NCBI GenBank assembly: GCA_964353115.1
Contig: CAYGUI010000044.1
Coordinates: 1-10,458, forward strand
DNA from: CAYGUI01 sp964353115
GTDB lineage: Bacteria > Pseudomonadota > Gammaproteobacteria > JAGOUU01
Reading direction: 5' to 3'
DNA: 10,458 nt
This document shows, one piece after another, positions 1-5,467 of the stretch. Made by a program: the position numbers and the translations under genes. Positions within the stretch are counted from its first letter, which is position 1, and each line of letters begins with the position of its first letter. The notes below the pieces were generated by a model. It made no database searches, was not told where the DNA came from, and saw nothing but the letters and a program-made list of their open reading frames with translations.

Positions 1-74
1 CCCGCCTTCGCGGGGATGACGGGGATGACGGGGATGACGGGGATGACGAGGATGACGGGGATGACGAGGATACA
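1..74. repeat. 9-bp tandem repeat with REP-like palindrome inside tilS
   Basis: Units of GGGGATGAC run head to tail at 12-20, 21-29, 30-38, 39-47 and 57-65. A variant GAGGATGAC lies at 48-56 and a partial unit, GAGGATAC, at 66-73. The left end, at 1-14, can fold as a CCCGC/GCGGG hairpin with a 4-nt loop. On the minus strand the unit reads GTCATCCCC and leads into GCGAAGGCGGG, a form common among short palindromic repeats of proteobacterial genomes. Its G+C content is far above that of the surroundings. The period of 9 keeps the tilS frame, giving repeated Ser-Ser-Pro. The left boundary is outside the window. Confidence 0.9.
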
Positions 75-757
75 GCCAAATCATCTAATAACTCCTGAGC
101 TTCCGCACAATGCTCCACAGTCTGATTAATACTATTTTTAGCTGCTGGCCACTGCTCTTCCAATAATGGCAAAACTTTATGACGAACAAAATTCCGTGTA
201 AATGCCAAATCAGTATTAGACTCATCTTCAACCCAAATCAAATTATGCTTTTGTGCGTATTGCACCAGATCTTTTTTATAAAAAGCTAATAGCGGTCTTG
301 CAATAAAACCTGCGCCAAAAATAGATAATTCTTTAATACCAGAAAGTCCCAACACCCCCGAGCCACGCATTAATCTTAAGATAAAATTCTCCGCCTGATC
401 ATCAGCATGATGAGCCGTAACTAAATAATCAGAGCTACCTTTAACATATTCTGCAAATATCTCATAACGCCCTTTTCGTGCTTGGTTTTCTATATTTCCC
501 TTAGTTTTATCAATAATAATTTTATGCGCTGAAAATTTAATCTTATAATTTTTACAAATTTTTTCAGCTGTTTGCTGCCAAAGATCGGCATTAGGACTTA
601 AACCATGATTAATGTGAATGGCATGTAATTTATTTTTATACGGGCTTTTTAACAAGAAATCTAATAAAACACTAGAATCCAGACCAGCACTAAAAGCGAT
701 ATAAATTTGACTGACTTTTTTATTAGCAAAAAAATTCTCAATGCTTGATTGGTTCAT
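1..757 (-). CDS. tilS: tRNA(Ile)-lysidine synthase TilS (3' end off window)
   Basis: TilS uses ATP and lysine to convert C34 of the CAU-anticodon tRNA-Ile to lysidine, so that AUA is read as Ile; it acts in the cytosol and is normally essential. The reading frame from ATG 757 is open to the left edge (252 codons seen; the E. coli protein is about 430). The N-terminal PP-loop ATPase motif reads AFSAGLDSSVLL (about residues 21-32), followed by HINHGLSPNADLW, QARKGRYEIFA and TAHHADDQAENF then RLMRGSGVLGLSG, all TilS hallmarks. The usual SGGxDS loop is SAGLDS here. An in-frame TAA lies three codons upstream of ATG 757, which fixes the start; no good Shine-Dalgarno sequence is visible. The gene starts 30 bp after accA, an adjacency common in gammaproteobacteria, and is probably cotranscribed with it. 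From residue 230 the frame enters a tandem repeat encoding a Ser/Pro tract and then RRR, at the junction between the catalytic domain and the tRNA-binding part. Whether the C-terminal domains continue in frame cannot be seen. Confidence 0.93.
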   Translation of the reverse strand, partial: MNQSSIENFFANKKVSQIYIAFSAGLDSSVLLDFLLKSPYKNKLHAIHINHGLSPNADLWQQTAEKICKNYKIKFSAHKIIIDKTKGNIENQARKGRYEIFAEYVKGSSDYLVTAHHADDQAENFILRLMRGSGVLGLSGIKELSIFGAGFIARPLLAFYKKDLVQYAQKHNLIWVEDESNTDLAFTRNFVRHKVLPLLEEQWPAAKNSINQTVEHCAEAQELLDDLAVSSSSPSSSSSPSSPSSPSSPRRR

Positions 758-787
758 AATATTTTAATGACACTTACGGATTATTAA

Positions 788-1744
788 CTAATCTTCAAAA
801 CGCCCGAAAGAAATTAGTCTTTCATAACGCTTTTTAGTCAAATCAACAGGATATAAGTTTTTAATTTCGGCTAAATTTTCAACCAAAGCCTTCTTAAGAT
901 TGGTAGCTATTTCATCAAAATTACGATGCGCACCACCTAAAGGCTCTTTTATTATGAAATCGACTAAACCTAAATCATATAATTTTTCTGCAGTTAAATT
1001 CATAGCTTCGGCAGCTGTTGAGGCTTTTTCAGCAGTCTTCCATAAAATAGAAGCACACCCTTCCGGTGAAATTACTGAATATACACTAAATTCCAGCATT
1101 AAAAGTCTGTCAGCAACACCAATAGCTAAAGCACCACCAGAGCCACCTTCACCAATGACTGTGGCAATAATTGGGGTATCTAAATCTGACATTAAACTTA
1201 ATGACGCTGCAATAGCTTCACTTTGACCATTTTCTTCAGCTTTTATGCCAGGATAAGCGCCTGCTGTATCGATAAAAGTGAAAACTGGTAATTTAAATTT
1301 TTCTGCCATTTTTAATAAACGCATGGATTTGCGGTAACCCTCAGGACTTGCCATACCAAAATTACGCTTAACTTTTTCTTTAGTTCCACGCCCTTTTTGC
1401 TGGCCAATTACCATAACTGGCATACCATTAAGCTTTGCTAATCCACCAACGATAGCTTTATCATCAGCGCCTATACGATCGCCATGCAGCTCAGTAAAAT
1501 CAGTAAAAATACGTTCGATATAATCCAATGTATATGGACGATGCGGATGACGCGCTAATTGAACTTTTTGCCAATCGGTCAAATTACCAAAAATTTTGAC
1601 CATCATTTCATGGCTTTTTTTCTGTAAACGCTCAATCTCATCACCAATCTCAACGCCACTTTCATTACCAACTAAACGTAATTCGTTAATTTTGGCTTCA
1701 AGCTCAGCTATAGGTTGTTCGAAATCTAAAAAATTAATATTCAT
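788..1744 (-). CDS. accA: Acetyl-CoA carboxylase carboxyltransferase subunit alpha
   Basis: AccA pairs with AccD as the carboxyltransferase of acetyl-CoA carboxylase. It moves CO2 from biotinylated AccB to acetyl-CoA to make malonyl-CoA, the first committed step of fatty acid synthesis in the cytosol. The 318 residues match the usual length (319 in E. coli) from end to end. The N-terminus NFLDFEQPIAELEAKI is nearly identical to E. coli. ARHPHRPYTLDY, GDRIGADDKAIVGG, GQQKGRGTKEK and RNFGMASPEGYRK follow, then FIDTAGAYPG near residues 158-166, the GEGGSGGALAIGV oxyanion-hole region near 198-210, and VISPEGCASILWK. The family often has TPGAYPG where this protein has TAGAYPG. The start at ATG 1744 is supported by the conserved N-terminus; no Shine-Dalgarno sequence is visible in the short upstream region. 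accD is not in the window. tilS follows 30 bp downstream, and lpxH diverges upstream with about 30 bp between the two starts. Confidence 0.98.
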   Translation of the reverse strand: MNINFLDFEQPIAELEAKINELRLVGNESGVEIGDEIERLQKKSHEMMVKIFGNLTDWQKVQLARHPHRPYTLDYIERIFTDFTELHGDRIGADDKAIVGGLAKLNGMPVMVIGQQKGRGTKEKVKRNFGMASPEGYRKSMRLLKMAEKFKLPVFTFIDTAGAYPGIKAEENGQSEAIAASLSLMSDLDTPIIATVIGEGGSGGALAIGVADRLLMLEFSVYSVISPEGCASILWKTAEKASTAAEAMNLTAEKLYDLGLVDFIIKEPLGGAHRNFDEIATNLKKALVENLAEIKNLYPVDLTKKRYERLISFGRFED

Positions 1745-1752
1745 GGGGCTGT

Positions 1753-1765
1753 ATTTTACTATAAA
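1753..1765. promoter_or_regulatory. Compact divergent promoter candidate accA / lpxH
   Basis: Only 30 bp separate the accA start (1744) from the preferred lpxH start (1775). On the plus strand TATAAA at 1760-1765 could be a -10 for lpxH. On the minus strand TATAGT (1763-1758) and TAAAAT (1758-1753) are -10 candidates for accA. No convincing -35 hexamer is seen for either direction, and any -35 would lie inside the opposite gene. If these boxes are used, both leaders would be only a few nucleotides long. This is an inference from sequence. Confidence 0.3.
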
Positions 1766-1774
1766 ATGCCGAAT

Positions 1775-2512
1775 ATGAGCTACTTTTTTATATCTGATTT
1801 ACATCTTGGACCAAACACCCCAAATGAGACTAAATTATTAGAAAAATTCCTACAAAATCAAGGCTCTAAAGCCCAAGATATATTTATATTAGGAGATTTA
1901 TTTGAGTATTGGGTGGGAAACGATATAGAAAATAGTTGGTTTTCTCCCATAACTAAGGAATTAAACCGGCTCAAGGATCTTGGAGTTGGGCTATTTTTCA
2001 TAAATGGTAATCGAGATTTTTTAATTAATAAAGAATTTTTAAAAATTAATAAACTAAAACAATTACCTGATCCGTACAAAATAAATCTAGCTGGCCAAAA
2101 CATATTATTAAGCCATGGTGACATATTTTGCACCAATGACAAGAGTTACATGCGTTTTCGACGTTTCACGCAATCAAAAATTTTGCGTAAAATTTTTCTA
2201 TCTTTACCAACAAAAATTAGACAAAAAATTGCGCTAAAATTTCGGCAAACCAGTCAGAATAAAAAAGATAATACTGAATTAAAGATAATGGATGTTAATG
2301 ATTTAACAGTAAAAAAATATTTGAAAAAATTTAATGGCAAGATACTAATACACGGCCACACTCATAAACCTAATGTTCATAACATCACTTATGATAATGG
2401 TATAAGTGATATAATAGCGAAGAGATATGTTCTGGGAGACTGGCATAAAGATTCAGCTATTATTTTAGAGCTTAATGACAAAGGCGAATTTGAATTAAAC
2501 AACTTGGTATAA
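1775..2512 (+). CDS. lpxH: UDP-2,3-diacylglucosamine diphosphatase LpxH
   Basis: LpxH hydrolyses UDP-2,3-diacylglucosamine to lipid X and UMP, the fourth step of lipid A synthesis, as a peripheral inner-membrane calcineurin-like phosphoesterase with two Mn ions. With the start at ATG 1775 the protein has 245 residues (240 in E. coli). The metal ligands then fall at the same numbers as in E. coli: D8 and H10 in SDLHLG, D41 in LGDLFEYW, N79 in NGNRDFL, H114 in LSHGD, and H195 and H197 in HGHTH. The helical cap region (about 125-180) and IMDVN are also LpxH-like. An in-frame ATG at 1766 would add three residues; neither start has a Shine-Dalgarno sequence, so 1775 is preferred on residue numbering. 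It diverges from accA, and the next gene starts 2 bp after the stop, so the two are surely cotranscribed. Confidence 0.96.
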   Translation: MSYFFISDLHLGPNTPNETKLLEKFLQNQGSKAQDIFILGDLFEYWVGNDIENSWFSPITKELNRLKDLGVGLFFINGNRDFLINKEFLKINKLKQLPDPYKINLAGQNILLSHGDIFCTNDKSYMRFRRFTQSKILRKIFLSLPTKIRQKIALKFRQTSQNKKDNTELKIMDVNDLTVKKYLKKFNGKILIHGHTHKPNVHNITYDNGISDIIAKRYVLGDWHKDSAIILELNDKGEFELNNLV

Positions 2513-2514
2513 AA

Positions 2515-2883
2515 ATGGAAATTATAAAAGAAACAAATTTAATAGAATTTAAAATTACTGATTATGAAGATAATCAGATAACTATTAACGATAAAAAATT
2601 TACATCAAGCTTTATAGTTAGCAATACCATAGCTCCTAAAAATTGGGGCATAAAAAATATCAATGATCTTACTAGTCAGTCATTATTAGAGCTTGCAAAT
2701 GATGCTTCAGATCTAATTATTATTGGCACGGGTGACAAATGGCAAATACCACCTCTTAAAATTATAGCTCCTATTTTATCGCGCAACATTGGCATAGAAT
2801 TTATGGATAATAAAAAAGCCTGTCAAAGCTATAACTTAGTCGCTGGAGATGGCCGTAAAGTTGTTTTGGGAGTTATTTTTTAA
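2515..2883 (+). CDS. Mth938-like (DUF498) domain protein
   Basis: This 122-residue cytosolic protein belongs to the Mth938/NDUFAF3-like fold family. The bacterial members have no settled function; the mitochondrial relative NDUFAF3 helps assemble respiratory complex I. What is seen: a central LIIIGTGDKWQIPP segment (about residues 67-80), then a hydrophobic helix, GIEFMDNKKACQSYN (about 93-107) and GDGRKVVLGVIF at the C-terminus. This order and length are typical of the family. It has no signal peptide, membrane segment or obvious catalytic motif. It starts 2 bp after lpxH and is probably translationally coupled to it. Its stop lies just before the promoter of the next gene. The family assignment is firm; the role is unknown. 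Confidence 0.85.
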   Translation: MEIIKETNLIEFKITDYEDNQITINDKKFTSSFIVSNTIAPKNWGIKNINDLTSQSLLELANDASDLIIIGTGDKWQIPPLKIIAPILSRNIGIEFMDNKKACQSYNLVAGDGRKVVLGVIF

Positions 2884-2895
2884 CTATGTTATAAT
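2866..2895 (+). promoter_or_regulatory. Sigma70-type promoter with extended -10 for the symporter gene
   Basis: TATAAT at 2890-2895 is preceded by TG one base upstream (TGTTATAAT), a perfect extended -10. TTGGGA at 2866-2871 is a 4-of-6 match to the -35 hexamer, with an 18-bp spacer. The predicted transcript start is near 2902, leaving a leader of about 24 nt before ATG 2926. The -35 lies in the last codons of the Mth938-like gene. Confidence 0.65.
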
Positions 2896-2925
2896 CGCTC
2901 ACTTTATCAAAAATAAGTCTTTTTT

Positions 2926-4284
2926 ATGAATAATTTTGAAAATTTTATTGATCGCTTAGCATCACTTTCTTGGAGCCCTGTATCTATTTTTATTTTACTT
3001 GGAGCCGGAATATTTTTAACTTTTAGACTTAAATTTATTCAATTTAGTTACAGTAAAAAAGCAATTTCTATGCTTAGTGAAGAAGAAAGCAATGATCCAG
3101 AGCAAACATCTGGTTTCCAGGCTTTAGCAACTGTATTGTCTGGTACTATTGGAACTGGAAATGTTGCAGGCGTTGCAACGGCAATAGTTGCTGGTGGTCC
3201 AGGAGCATTATTTTGGATGTGGATGACAGCGATATCTGGCATGGCAATTAAATTTTCATCGAGCATGCTTGCCAACAATTACCGCGAAATTAGTAAAGAT
3301 GGAGAAATAACTGGCGGACCAATGACTGTTATGGCTAATGCATTAAATTGGCCAAAATTAGGGTTATTGTTTTCAGTGTTCTGTATTTTTACAGCTCTTA
3401 CAACTGGGGCGCTAGTCCAAACCAATTCTATTGTTGATGCAATCGCTTATGTTGCACCAAGTATTAATTTACATCGCTTTGGTGCAGGAATTTTCATTAT
3501 GCTCGCCACTGCTGTTGTTGTAATGGGTGGTATTAAACGACTTTCGCATCTTGCAACTATTTTAGTTCCATTTATGGCAATATTTTATTGTGGAGCAGCG
3601 CTTATAATCATAGTTTATCAATTCAAACAAATTCCTCACGTATTATTTAATGTTGTAAATAGTGCATTAAATTTTAGTGCTTTTGGTGGTGCAGTAATTG
3701 GTAATGCTATTCGCTCTGGCGTAGCACGCGGCTTAATGGCGAGTGAGGCTGGTCTTGGTACTGGTCCAATTACTATGGCTACTGCTAACGTTAAACACCC
3801 TGCTGAAGCGGGACTTATTGGTATGATTGGTCCTATTTTCGACACTTTATTAGTTTGCAGTATGACGGGACTGGTATTGTTATTGTCTGATTTTCAAAAT
3901 CTTAATACCAACTTAAACGGCTCTGGATTAATTGCTTTTTCTTTTGAAAAAGGGTTGGGACATATTCACCCTTCATTATCAGTACTTGGTCCCTGGGTAA
4001 TTGCTATTGGCTTATTTTTATTTGCTTATACTACTATTTTAACTTGGGCATATTTAGGTAGCCGCGCTGCAAAATTTATTTCAGAAAAACACGGCGCTAA
4101 AATTTATCAGTTGGTTTTTTTAGTAGCGGTATTTGCTGGAGCAATAGTACCACTTAATACTGTGTGGAAATTGGCTGATATTTCAAATATTGGTATGGCA
4201 TTACCAAACATTCTGGCAACTTTATTGCTATCTGGCAAAGTTGCTGAGCTTTGGGGTGATTATAGAAAAAAACTTAAAAATTAA
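2926..4284 (+). CDS. Alanine or glycine:cation symporter (AGCS family)
   Basis: This is a multi-pass inner-membrane transporter that takes up alanine and/or glycine with Na+ or H+. The 452 residues are in the family's normal range. The signature region LSGTIGTGNVAGVATAI (about 71-87) is followed by GGPGALFWMWMTA (about 90-102), the diagnostic AGCS motif. GGPMTVM, a SEAGLGTGP segment and a C-terminal series of hydrophobic helices follow; about ten to eleven membrane segments can be read. The N-terminus SWSPVSIFILLGAGIFLTFRL is the usual first helix. ATG 2926 has only a weak purine stretch upstream. The gene has its own promoter in the 42-bp gap after the Mth938-like gene and ends 3 bp from the convergent fic gene. 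Exact substrate and coupling ion cannot be assigned from sequence. Confidence 0.95.
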   Translation: MNNFENFIDRLASLSWSPVSIFILLGAGIFLTFRLKFIQFSYSKKAISMLSEEESNDPEQTSGFQALATVLSGTIGTGNVAGVATAIVAGGPGALFWMWMTAISGMAIKFSSSMLANNYREISKDGEITGGPMTVMANALNWPKLGLLFSVFCIFTALTTGALVQTNSIVDAIAYVAPSINLHRFGAGIFIMLATAVVVMGGIKRLSHLATILVPFMAIFYCGAALIIIVYQFKQIPHVLFNVVNSALNFSAFGGAVIGNAIRSGVARGLMASEAGLGTGPITMATANVKHPAEAGLIGMIGPIFDTLLVCSMTGLVLLLSDFQNLNTNLNGSGLIAFSFEKGLGHIHPSLSVLGPWVIAIGLFLFAYTTILTWAYLGSRAAKFISEKHGAKIYQLVFLVAVFAGAIVPLNTVWKLADISNIGMALPNILATLLLSGKVAELWGDYRKKLKN

Positions 4285-4287
4285 TTC

Positions 4288-4890
4288 TTAATTATTTTCA
4301 CGTGCAAATAAAATTAAGTCATTAAAATCATGGTTATCGGCTTTTCTTAAAGCCGATATATAATTTTTTCTAGTATTATTTTGTGATATTAAATCACTTG
4401 TTCCACCCCAAGTAAATTTTTTTCCACCAAGACTAATAATTAAAAGATCTGCCATTAATCTAGCATGACGACCATTACCATTATTAAAAGGGTGAATAAA
4501 CACTAATCTATGATGAAAACGAACTGCTATTTCATCAATAGTATAAGTTAAGTTATCAATAAAAAATTGTACATCATCTATCAATTTTTTTAACTCATTC
4601 ATTATTAAACTTTTATCAACCCCTATATTTTTATTAGTACTACGGATTTTTCCAGCCCACTTCCATGTTTTTCCAAACATTTTTTTATGTAAATTTAAAA
4701 TAAATTTAATGTCTAATATTTTTTCTTTTTCTATAAATTTTTTATTTAAAATATTTTGCAAAGCCTCAATAATATTAGCTTGCTCCCATTCATTTAATTC
4801 CTGTTGATTAGAAATATGCTTAGGAATTAGTTGCATTAATTCTTCATGTTCAAGTGGCGTTGCATCTTCAGAGCTATAAAAATTAGTCAT
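4288..4890 (-). CDS. Mobile mystery protein B, Fic domain protein
   Basis: Fic enzymes transfer AMP or another nucleotide-derived group from a cofactor to a target side chain; the target here is unknown. The protein (200 residues from ATG 4890) fits mobile mystery protein B (TIGR02613): the N-terminal ATPLEHEE, then LNEWEQANI, the KWAGKIR segment, the Fic core HPFNNGNGRHAR (about residues 133-144) and LMADLLIISLGGKKFTWGG. The usual acidic residue of HxFx(D/E)GNGR is Asn. From recall this is normal for the subfamily, but it may alter Mg2+ binding. I see no exact [ST]xxxE[GN] inhibitory motif; the EQAN glutamate is the nearest candidate. GGA six bases before ATG 4890 supports that start over the in-frame ATG at 4896. 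It is the second gene of a pair with mmpA. A strong hairpin lies in its last codons. The pair is usually accessory and associated with mobile DNA. Confidence 0.88.
   Translation of the reverse strand: MTNFYSSEDATPLEHEELMQLIPKHISNQQELNEWEQANIIEALQNILNKKFIEKEKILDIKFILNLHKKMFGKTWKWAGKIRSTNKNIGVDKSLIMNELKKLIDDVQFFIDNLTYTIDEIAVRFHHRLVFIHPFNNGNGRHARLMADLLIISLGGKKFTWGGTSDLISQNNTRKNYISALRKADNHDFNDLILFARENN
4335..4369 (+). terminator. Hairpin plus T-run, possible symporter terminator inside fic
   Basis: TATCGGCTTT (4335-4344) and AAAGCCGATA (4349-4358) form a perfect 10-bp stem with a 4-nt loop. On the plus strand it is followed after five bases by six T (4364-4369). It sits about 50 bp past the symporter stop, the expected place for an intrinsic terminator, but within the fic coding sequence (codons for ISALRKAD). 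The gap before the T-run is longer than ideal, so this is tentative. Confidence 0.42.
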
Positions 4891-4972
4891 AATCATTCCA
4901 TAAAGTTTTAATTTTAATTCTTATTAATTCTTCTGCTAATTGCTGAATATGCAATACATTTACTTTTGATTA
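4883..4972 (-). pseudogene. In-frame continuation of mmpA beyond its stop (lost C-terminus)
   Basis: After the TAA at 4972-4970 the mmpA frame stays open for 28 codons to a second TAA at 4885-4883. The translation contains HIQQLAEELI and ends TLWNDYD. From recall of mobile mystery protein A, the family normally continues past MALEDQ with a LAEEL...LW segment and reaches about 150 residues. Restoring this part would give 153. The second stop overlaps the fic start (ATG 4890), the tight junction expected for translational coupling. This reads as a nonsense mutation in an otherwise intact gene. Readthrough or a sequencing error are the alternatives. Confidence 0.75.
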
Positions 4973-5344
4973 AACACTTTGATCTTCTAAAGACATTGTT
5001 TTATTAGTAATTGCTACTTGTTTTCTAGCAATTTCAATTGCACGATTTTTTAACATACCTTCAATTTCTTTTTTAGGAACTATGGCATATATAAAATAAC
5101 TATCTAATCCTTCAGCTACTTTTTTCATAGTCTTAAGATTTACAGAGCCATTTTTCTCATCTTTTTCAATTCTTGATATACGGGTTTGATGGTACCCGCA
5201 TCTTTGGGCTAATTGGCTTGTAGTCATAAATAAAGCAGAGCGAATATAATTAACCCAACCTGCAGAAGGAAAAGAGTCATTTAATAACTTCCTCCACTTA
5301 TTTATTTTGCTATCTGCTTGTTTTATCTGTATTTTGCTAAACAT
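4970..5344 (-). CDS. Mobile mystery protein A, Xre-type HTH regulator, C-terminally truncated
   Basis: This is a DNA-binding helix-turn-helix protein of the mobile mystery protein A family (TIGR02612), usually encoded directly upstream of a Fic protein (mobile mystery protein B) on accessory DNA. It is thought to be the regulator of the pair. In the 124 residues, GWVNYIRSALFMTTSQLAQRC (about 29-49) with the following YHQTRISRIEKDEKNGSV (about 51-68) forms the HTH, LKTMKKVAEGLDSYFIYAIVP (about 70-90) follows, and the protein stops at MSLEDQSV. Family members are about 150 residues and continue past this point, and the missing segment is still readable after the stop. A good sigma70-type promoter and several AT-rich repeats lie upstream, so autoregulation is likely (inference). 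No Shine-Dalgarno sequence precedes ATG 5344. Base composition is very AT-rich, with many Lys/Ile/Asn codons. Confidence 0.85.
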   Translation of the reverse strand: MFSKIQIKQADSKINKWRKLLNDSFPSAGWVNYIRSALFMTTSQLAQRCGYHQTRISRIEKDEKNGSVNLKTMKKVAEGLDSYFIYAIVPKKEIEGMLKNRAIEIARKQVAITNKTMSLEDQSV

Positions 5345-5399
5345 TTAAATATATTTATATATTATGATTACATATATATATTATATATACATATTTAAA
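5344..5399. promoter_or_regulatory. Inverted repeat around the mmpA promoter, possible operator
   Basis: TTTAAATAT (5344-5352) and ATATTTAAA (5391-5399) are perfect 9-bp inverted arms 38 bp apart that bracket the mmpA -10 box and start. The DNA between them is almost pure A+T (CATATATATATTATATATAC at 5371-5390) and contains further imperfect dyads. Such low-complexity DNA gives symmetrical matches by chance, so an operator role is only an inference from the adjacent HTH gene. Confidence 0.35.
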
Positions 5400-5408
5400 A
5401 AACATCAA
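5380..5408 (-). promoter_or_regulatory. Sigma70-type promoter for mmpA-fic
   Basis: On the minus strand TTGATG (5408-5403, 4 of 6 to the -35 consensus) is followed after exactly 17 bp by a perfect TATAAT (5385-5380). The predicted transcript start is near 5373, giving a leader of about 29 nt before ATG 5344. It would drive both mmpA and fic. The -10 lies inside the inverted-repeat region, so a protein bound there would block it. Confidence 0.6.
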
Positions 5409-5427
5409 CTTTAATACATACATATTT
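5387..5427. repeat. Direct repeat ATACATATTT, two copies 31 bp apart
   Basis: Identical ATACATATTT copies lie at 5387-5396 and 5418-5427, 31 bp apart start to start, about three helical turns, so they face the same side of the DNA. They flank the -35 box of the mmpA promoter in the divergent region. They could be operator half-sites for the MmpA protein; chance in AT-rich DNA is possible. Confidence 0.4.
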
Positions 5428-5430
5428 GAG

Positions 5431-5445
5431 CTATACTAATATAGT
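5431..5445 (+). promoter_or_regulatory. Dyad and weak -10 upstream of the zinc-ribbon gene
   Basis: CTATA (5431-5435) and TATAG (5440-5444) form a short dyad around CTAA. It contains -10-like hexamers TATACT (5432-5437) and TATAGT (5440-5445), about 23 to 30 bp before the gene's start codon. No good -35 is found at 16-18 bp from either, so the promoter may need an activator or may be weak. Confidence 0.3.
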
Positions 5446-5457
5446 AAAAATCAAAAT

Positions 5458-5462
5458 AGGAG
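5458..5462 (+). promoter_or_regulatory. Ribosome binding site of the zinc-ribbon gene
   Basis: AGGAG followed by five bases before ATG 5468 is the clearest Shine-Dalgarno sequence in the window. It decides the start, ruling out the in-frame upstream TTG at 5426. Confidence 0.8.
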
Positions 5463-5467
5463 CTTTT

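Noticed and set aside
1..74. Possible CRISPR array or minisatellite in non-coding DNA
   Set aside because: The units are 9 bp, contiguous and without spacers, and they lie in the open frame of tilS, so this is an in-gene tandem repeat.
900..1226. Open frame of 108 codons on the plus strand
   Set aside because: It is antisense to the strongly conserved accA and resembles nothing known; it is a shadow of the real gene. The same applies to the other antisense frames over lpxH, the symporter, maeA, lolD, lolC and serS.
1766..1774. Upstream ATG at 1766 as the lpxH start
   Set aside because: It lacks a ribosome binding site and would shift the metal ligands by three from the E. coli numbering, which fits exactly from ATG 1775. 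It cannot be fully excluded.
5426..5467. N-terminal extension of the zinc-ribbon protein from a TTG at 5426
   Set aside because: The extension would overlap the promoter-like dyad, and a clear AGGAG sits at proper distance from ATG 5468.
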